From contig CAWDUQ010000001.1 of the NCBI GenBank assembly GCA_963805495.1, positions 744,001-808,000 of the forward strand: 64,000 nucleotides of DNA. Direction: 5' to 3'. The DNA is from DAHUXD01 sp963805495. GTDB lineage: Bacteria; Acidobacteriota; Thermoanaerobaculia; UBA5066; Gp7-AA6. The notes below the pieces were generated by a model, which worked only from the letters and a program-made list of their open reading frames with translations, was not told where the DNA came from and did no database searches. Made by a program: the position numbers and the translations under genes. This document shows, one piece after another, positions 60,007-64,000 of this stretch. The number at the start of each line of letters is the position of its first letter. Within the stretch, counting starts at the first letter, position 1.

Positions 60007-61407
60007 CTAGGATCCCTGCTTGCCATCGGCCTTGGGCTCGATGACGAGGATGGTGCGATTGCCGGACCGCAGGTATTCCCGGGCCGTCTTCTGGATCCGC
60101 TCGGGCGTGACCTTGCGAAACTCCGCTTCGATCCGGTTGATCTTCCCGGGATCGTCGTCGAAGAGGGCGAACGAGGCGAGCAGGTCCGCCCGTCCGAAGC
60201 CGACGAATTGTTCCATCTTGTCGTAGAGGCTCGAGCGCATCTTGACGAGGGCGCGGTCGAGCGTGGCCTGGTCGACCGGAGTCGTCTGGATCCGGGAGAT
60301 CTCGGCGTCGAAGACCTTGAGAATCTGGTCCGGAGTCTTGTCCTTGTCGAAGAACATGGAGACGTCCCAGAGCGTCGGACCGTTGATGTTGAACATGTCG
60401 CCGAGGCCCGAATTGATCCCGCCCTCGACCTCTCCGGTCAGGCCGTTCTTCTGCACGAGCGCCTGATACAGGCGGCTGTCCTTGCCCTGGACCATGATCT
60501 GGTCGATCAACCCCATCGCGTAGTAGTCGGGAGTGCCCTGGTCGGGCGCGTGGTAGCCGATCGCGATGGCGGGCCGGGTGGCGAGCTTGTCGTCCTTGGT
60601 GACCCGCTTTTCCTTTTCCTGCCGAGGCTCCGAGATGTCGGCCTTCGGCGGAAGCTTCGTGGCCGGGATCGACGAGAAGTACTTCGTGATCCAGGCCTTC
60701 GTCGCCGCGGGCTCGAAGTCGCCCACGACCACCAGGACCGCGTTGTTGGGGGCGTAGAAGGTCTTGAAGAAGTTGGCGACGTCTTCGAGCGTGGCGGCAT
60801 CCAGGTGCGCCAGGTCTCCGTAGAAGTTGTGGGCGTTGTACCAGTTGGTGTTGGCGTACTGCGGCAGGTCGAGCCACGGGAACCCGCCGTAGGGCCGGTT
60901 CAGCACGTTGACCCGGACCTCGTTCTTGACGACTTCCTGCTGGTTCTTGAGGTTCTCGGCCGTGATGGCGAGGCCCTTCATGCGGTCGGCCTCCGCCCAG
61001 AGCGCGGTTTCGAGCGCGTGCGCGGGGACGACCTCGAAGTAGTTCGTGAAATCGAACCGGGTCGAGCCGTTGAGGAGGCCCCCGTTCGACTGGACGAGCT
61101 TGATGAACTCCATCTTCCCGAGGTTCTCCGAGCCCTGGAACATCATGTGCTCGAAGAGGTGGGCGAACCCGGTCCGGTCCTTCGGCTCGATGCGGAACCC
61201 GATGTTGAAGTACACCGCGACGACCGCCACCGGAGCGGTCGTGTCCCGCGACAGCACGACCTTCAGGCCGTTGGGGAGCTTCGAGTAGTCGACCGGGATC
61301 TCGAAGTCCGCCGGGGCGGCGGGAAGCGCAAAGGCGGGGGACGCGGCGAATGCGGCGGCGCAGGCCAGGAGCCCGACGGCCGCCCGGGCGCGGGAAACCA
61401 GTTTCAT
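60007..61407 (-). CDS. M16 family zinc peptidase (active subunit)
   Basis: Periplasmic metallopeptidase of 466 residues with a signal peptide (RARAAVGLLACAAAFAASPA). Zinc is bound by the inverted motif HLFEH (His83, Glu86, His87) and a downstream Glu163 in KNEVRV. The Arg/Tyr substrate loop SRLYQALVQKNGLTGEVEGG is in place. It is the first gene of a two-gene operon with the inactive partner, implying a heterodimer degrading peptides in the periplasm. A good ribosome site (AGGAGG) precedes the ATG, which overlaps the divergent YheT start. Confidence 0.92.
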   Translation of the reverse strand: MKLVSRARAAVGLLACAAAFAASPAFALPAAPADFEIPVDYSKLPNGLKVVLSRDTTAPVAVVAVYFNIGFRIEPKDRTGFAHLFEHMMFQGSENLGKMEFIKLVQSNGGLLNGSTRFDFTNYFEVVPAHALETALWAEADRMKGLAITAENLKNQQEVVKNEVRVNVLNRPYGGFPWLDLPQYANTNWYNAHNFYGDLAHLDAATLEDVANFFKTFYAPNNAVLVVVGDFEPAATKAWITKYFSSIPATKLPPKADISEPRQEKEKRVTKDDKLATRPAIAIGYHAPDQGTPDYYAMGLIDQIMVQGKDSRLYQALVQKNGLTGEVEGGINSGLGDMFNINGPTLWDVSMFFDKDKTPDQILKVFDAEISRIQTTPVDQATLDRALVKMRSSLYDKMEQFVGFGRADLLASFALFDDDPGKINRIEAEFRKVTPERIQKTAREYLRSGNRTILVIEPKADGKQGS

Positions 61408-62491
61408 GTCATCCTCCTCGGCTCCGACGGCTGAACTGTACGTCGGAAAGCGAGGAAGGTTCTTGCCCGCCGAAAATGGGCCTTTTCCCGGCCCGTCCGC
61501 CTTTCGTCCGGCCGCCTGGCTCCCCGGCGCGCACCTCCAGACCGTCTGGGGGCGCCTGGCACGCTCGCGCCGGCAGGTCCGGTTCCGCCGCGAGGTCCTC
61601 GAGACCCCGGACGGCGACGAGCTGGTGGTCGACCACGTCGACGGGCCCGCGGGATCGCCCCGGGGCATCGTGCTGCACGGCCTCGAGGGCAGCTCCTACT
61701 CGGTGTACGCGCAGGGCCTTCTCCACGAGATCCGCGAGCGCGGCTGGCGCGGGGCGGCGATGAACTTCCGCTCGTGCGCCCGCGATCCCGCCGACCTCGA
61801 GCGGATGCTTCCCAACCGCCGCCCGCGGCTCTACCACTCCGGCGAGACCGAGGACCTGGACTTTCTGGCCCGCACGCTCTCGGCGCGCGACCCCGCGGCG
61901 CCCCTCTTCGCCGTCGGCGTTTCGCTCGGAGGAAACGTGCTCCTCAAGTGGCTCGGTGAAGGGCGGGCGGCTCGGCCGCTCGCGGCGGCGGTCGCGATCT
62001 CGACGCCCTACGATCTCGCGGCGAGTGCCCGCCACCTCGACACGGTCCTGGGGCGCGCGTACACCGGGAGGTTCCTCGCGACGCTCAAGGGGAAGGCCGT
62101 GGAGGTCCGCTCCCGCTTCCCGGAGGCCGCCGGGAAAATCGACCTGCGCCGGGCCCTCGCGGCCCGCACGTTCTGGGAGTTCGACGACGCGGCCAACGCT
62201 CCTCTCCACGGATTCGAAGGCGCCGACGATTACTATCGCCGCGCGAGCTCGCTCGGCTACCTGCCGGGAATCGCTGCGCCGACGCTGTGTCTTTCGGCCG
62301 CGGACGACCCCTTCCTCCCGCGCGAGGCGCTCGAACGTGCGCGCCGGGCTGCTGCGCCGCCCGTAGAGTTTCTCGTCACTTCCCGCGGCGGCCACATCGG
62401 GTTCGTTTCCGGTAGGGCTCCCTGGGACGCCCGCTACTGGGCGGAGAGGTTCGCGATCGACTGGGTCGCCGGCACCATTCGCGACCCGTGA
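61406..62491 (+). CDS. YheT-family alpha/beta hydrolase
   Basis: Soluble serine hydrolase of up to 361 residues. The YheT fingerprint FRPAAWLPGAHLQTVWGRL lies near the N-terminus, the nucleophile elbow is GVSLGGN, and the acid and histidine are in LSAADDPFLPR and RGGHIGF. Substrates are short esters in characterised relatives; the natural one is unknown. The ATG at 61406 shares the CATG with the divergent peptidase start. A downstream start such as the TTG at 61464 would leave room for promoters and may be the true one. Confidence 0.87.
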   Translation: MSSSSAPTAELYVGKRGRFLPAENGPFPGPSAFRPAAWLPGAHLQTVWGRLARSRRQVRFRREVLETPDGDELVVDHVDGPAGSPRGIVLHGLEGSSYSVYAQGLLHEIRERGWRGAAMNFRSCARDPADLERMLPNRRPRLYHSGETEDLDFLARTLSARDPAAPLFAVGVSLGGNVLLKWLGEGRAARPLAAAVAISTPYDLAASARHLDTVLGRAYTGRFLATLKGKAVEVRSRFPEAAGKIDLRRALAARTFWEFDDAANAPLHGFEGADDYYRRASSLGYLPGIAAPTLCLSAADDPFLPREALERARRAAAPPVEFLVTSRGGHIGFVSGRAPWDARYWAERFAIDWVAGTIRDP

Positions 62492-62523
62492 AAGAGAAAG
62501 CCGGGGGCTCCTGCCCCCGGCTC
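62491..62523 (-). terminator. Rho-independent terminator
   Basis: Perfect nine-pair stem GCCGGGGGC / GCCCCCGGC (62500-62521) with a four-base loop. Read on the minus strand, it is followed by TTTCTCTTTC, so it terminates the gene at 62562-62906 and lies 40 bases after its stop. Confidence 0.85.
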
Positions 62524-62561
62524 GAAACGGGCGAAGAAATCCTACGAAGCCTGGTGAGGGT

Positions 62562-62906
62562 TTAGTAGGGCTTCTTCGTCACGTCGATTGCGTTCGCGAC
62601 TGTCCGACCGGACTCCTCGTTGGTCTCGATGGAGACCATGGAGCCGACCTTCAGGTCTCCGTTGACCTTGGTCGAGCCGGTCCAGTAGACCGTGACTTCC
62701 CGGCCGCTGGCCTCGTCCTTCATGACGAAGCTCTTCGCCGCGTTGTCGATCGAGGTGACCGATCCGCGCATTGTCTTGGCCGGCGCCTGAGCGGACTGCG
62801 AGACGGCCGACGCATCCTGCGGATCGCGCGGCTTGTCCTGGGGCGTGGCCACGGCTGCCGCCGCGACGGCGGAAGCGATCGCCGCAGAGAGAAGAATCTT
62901 CTTCAT
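62562..62906 (-). CDS. Small exported protein with beta-rich OB-like domain
   Basis: Protein of 114 residues with a signal peptide (KKILLSAAIASAVAAAAVAT) and a Pro/Asp/Gln-rich linker. A small beta domain follows (MRGSVTSIDNAAKSFVMKDE, VTVYWTGSTKVNGDLKVGSM). The pattern G-x-V-x-x-I-D-x...F-x-V with a later LKVGSMV is like DUF5666 and other OB-fold envelope proteins. No activity can be assigned. The ribosome site AAGGAGGTTTCG before ATG 62906 is very strong, hinting at high expression. Confidence 0.78.
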   Translation of the reverse strand: MKKILLSAAIASAVAAAAVATPQDKPRDPQDASAVSQSAQAPAKTMRGSVTSIDNAAKSFVMKDEASGREVTVYWTGSTKVNGDLKVGSMVSIETNEESGRTVANAIDVTKKPY

Positions 62907-63014
62907 CGAAACCTCCTTAATGGAAGGGTGTCCTCACCGAGAGGCACCCGAGGAAGAGTCTCTTTTGCAATCGGCAGGCCAGCGGGATCCGGTGGCCGAA
63001 GAGGACCGGGTGGG

Positions 63015-64000
63015 CTAGGCGGTCCCGGACACCGGCTTGCGGCGCGGCGCGCGCCTGCGGGGGGCCTGGACGAACTGCTCGGCGGTGACGTCCGTGTGGA
63101 TGACGGTCCCGCGGCGGACCGTGGCGCCGTCGGGGATCTCGGCGTTCTTGCCGATGGTCGTGATGCCGACGCCGTCGGCCGGCCTCTCCCCGCGCGCGAC
63201 TTTGCCGATGCGGGCACGGCGCCCGATGCGCACCGCCTTGTCGACGATCGCGCGCTCGACCTTCGCCCCGGCGTCGATCCAGGTGTCCGTCAGGATGACC
63301 GACTCGCGGATCCACGCGTCGGGACCGACGAAGACTCCGGGGGAGAGGATGCTCCGCTCCACGCGCGCCCCGGCCGAGATGATGCAACCGTCGGTGATCA
63401 TGCTGTCGCGGATCGCGGCGCCGCTGTGGATCGATACGGGCGGCCGCTCCTCGGAGCGCGTGTGGATGATCCAGGCACGGTCGTTCAGGTCGACGGGCGG
63501 CGGCGTCTTCAAAAGGTCCATCTGGGTCTGCCAGTAGGCCTCGGTCGTCCCGACGTCGACCCAGTAGCCCTGGAACGGGTAGGCGAAGACGCGCTGGCCG
63601 GCCGAGATCATGCGGGGAAGGATGTCCTTGCCGAAATCGTGCGACGAGTCGCGACGCTTGGAGTCCTCCGTCAGAACCTGCGCGAGCATGGTGCGGCCGA
63701 AAACGTAAATGCCCATGGACGCGAGCGTTCCGGGCGGGTCGGCCGGCTTCTCGACGAATTTCGTGACGCGCTGGTTCTCGTCGGTCGAGAGGATGCCCAT
63801 GCGCGTGGCCTCGTCGCGCGTCACGTTCAGCGTCGCCATCGTGCAGTCGGCCTGTTTCTCGAGGTGGAACGCGACGAGCCACCCGTAGTTCATCTTGTAG
63901 ATGTGGTCACCGGAGAGGACGAGGATCAGGTCCGGCGAGCCGCGCTCCACGAAGGAGAGGTTCTGGGTGATGGCGTCGGCCGTTCCCTTGTACCAGTCGG
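63015..64000 (-). CDS. glgC: Glucose-1-phosphate adenylyltransferase (N-terminus outside the window)
   Basis: Makes ADP-glucose from ATP and glucose 1-phosphate, the first committed step of bacterial glycogen synthesis. The reading frame is open to the right edge (DWYKGTADAITQNLSFVERG), so the start lies beyond the window. Recognisable are DHIYKMNY, the sugar-phosphate site VEKPADPPGTLASMGIYVF, YWVDVGTTEAYW, and a C-terminal left-handed beta-helix (IISAGARVERSILSPGVFVG). The basic tail RRRAPRRKPVSGTA is unusual. Allosteric control by central metabolites is typical for the family. No other glg gene is visible here. Confidence 0.93.
   Translation of the reverse strand, partial: DWYKGTADAITQNLSFVERGSPDLILVLSGDHIYKMNYGWLVAFHLEKQADCTMATLNVTRDEATRMGILSTDENQRVTKFVEKPADPPGTLASMGIYVFGRTMLAQVLTEDSKRRDSSHDFGKDILPRMISAGQRVFAYPFQGYWVDVGTTEAYWQTQMDLLKTPPPVDLNDRAWIIHTRSEERPPVSIHSGAAIRDSMITDGCIISAGARVERSILSPGVFVGPDAWIRESVILTDTWIDAGAKVERAIVDKAVRIGRRARIGKVARGERPADGVGITTIGKNAEIPDGATVRRGTVIHTDVTAEQFVQAPRRRAPRRKPVSGTA

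Overview
The window is high-GC DNA, roughly two-thirds G+C by eye, from a Gram-negative bacterium. It has two TolC channels, lipoprotein signals, an SmpA/BamE-like protein and a tripartite exporter. Ser/Thr kinases joined to TolB/PD40-type beta-propellers, and secreted proteins ending in cysteine-containing S-layer-homology-like repeats (GITGGCGxGxYCP), point to Acidobacteriota, perhaps a Thermoanaerobaculia-like lineage. That placement is inference from gene content only. The window opens inside a lytic transglycosylase gene and closes inside glgC; both are partial.

Layout. 1-5.1 kb: lytic transglycosylase, then a sulfate-type ABC operon (binding protein, one permease, ATPase fused to two universal stress protein domains). 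5.1-8.4 kb: YjbQ protein, hemerythrin-like protein, Ser/Thr kinase with an extracytoplasmic NTF2-like domain, and an NTF2-like lipoprotein. 8.4-11.1 kb: tRNA-Asn(GUU) and a decayed integrative element; two serine-recombinase remnants flank a lower-GC esterase gene, and the frame of the first remnant runs antisense through the tRNA. 11.1-18.2 kb: a seven-bladed propeller protein with S-layer-like repeats, a kinase-TolB receptor, and fragments of other kinase and S-layer genes on both strands. 18.2-25.3 kb: a ba3-type cytochrome oxidase operon with diheme cytochrome c, then a TauE/SafE-like protein and a CcoI/FixI-type copper ATPase that may serve oxidase copper supply. 25.3-28.5 kb: a cyclic-nucleotide-domain histidine kinase followed by a response regulator fused to cysteine-less glutaredoxin-like and thioredoxin-reductase-like domains.

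28.5-37.6 kb: a secreted amidohydrolase, a frameshifted surface protein with a long Thr/Pro/Asn repeat, small zinc-ribbon proteins and a PAS-PAS-GGDEF-EAL protein. 37.7-44.1 kb: an orphan TolC, an MBL-fold hydrolase, an ArsR regulator, a pirin, a 100-bp inverted-repeat element and an MFS transporter. 44-50.8 kb: a large FG-GAP surface protein, a thioesterase, a serine hydrolase, a PilZ protein and palindromic intergenic repeats. 51.4-57.6 kb: a complete TetR-TolC-HlyD-ABC-ABC-permease exporter operon of the CecR/YbhGFSR kind, with stop/start overlaps throughout. 57.6-64 kb: housekeeping and periplasmic genes (Tag glycosylase, paired M16 peptidases, YheT hydrolase, glgC).

The parts most worth following are the recombinase/tRNA arrangement and its low-GC cargo, the cysteine-less redox two-component pair, the ATPase-USP-USP fusion, the shared cysteine-SLH cassette, and the 100-bp element with 16-bp terminal inverted repeats.
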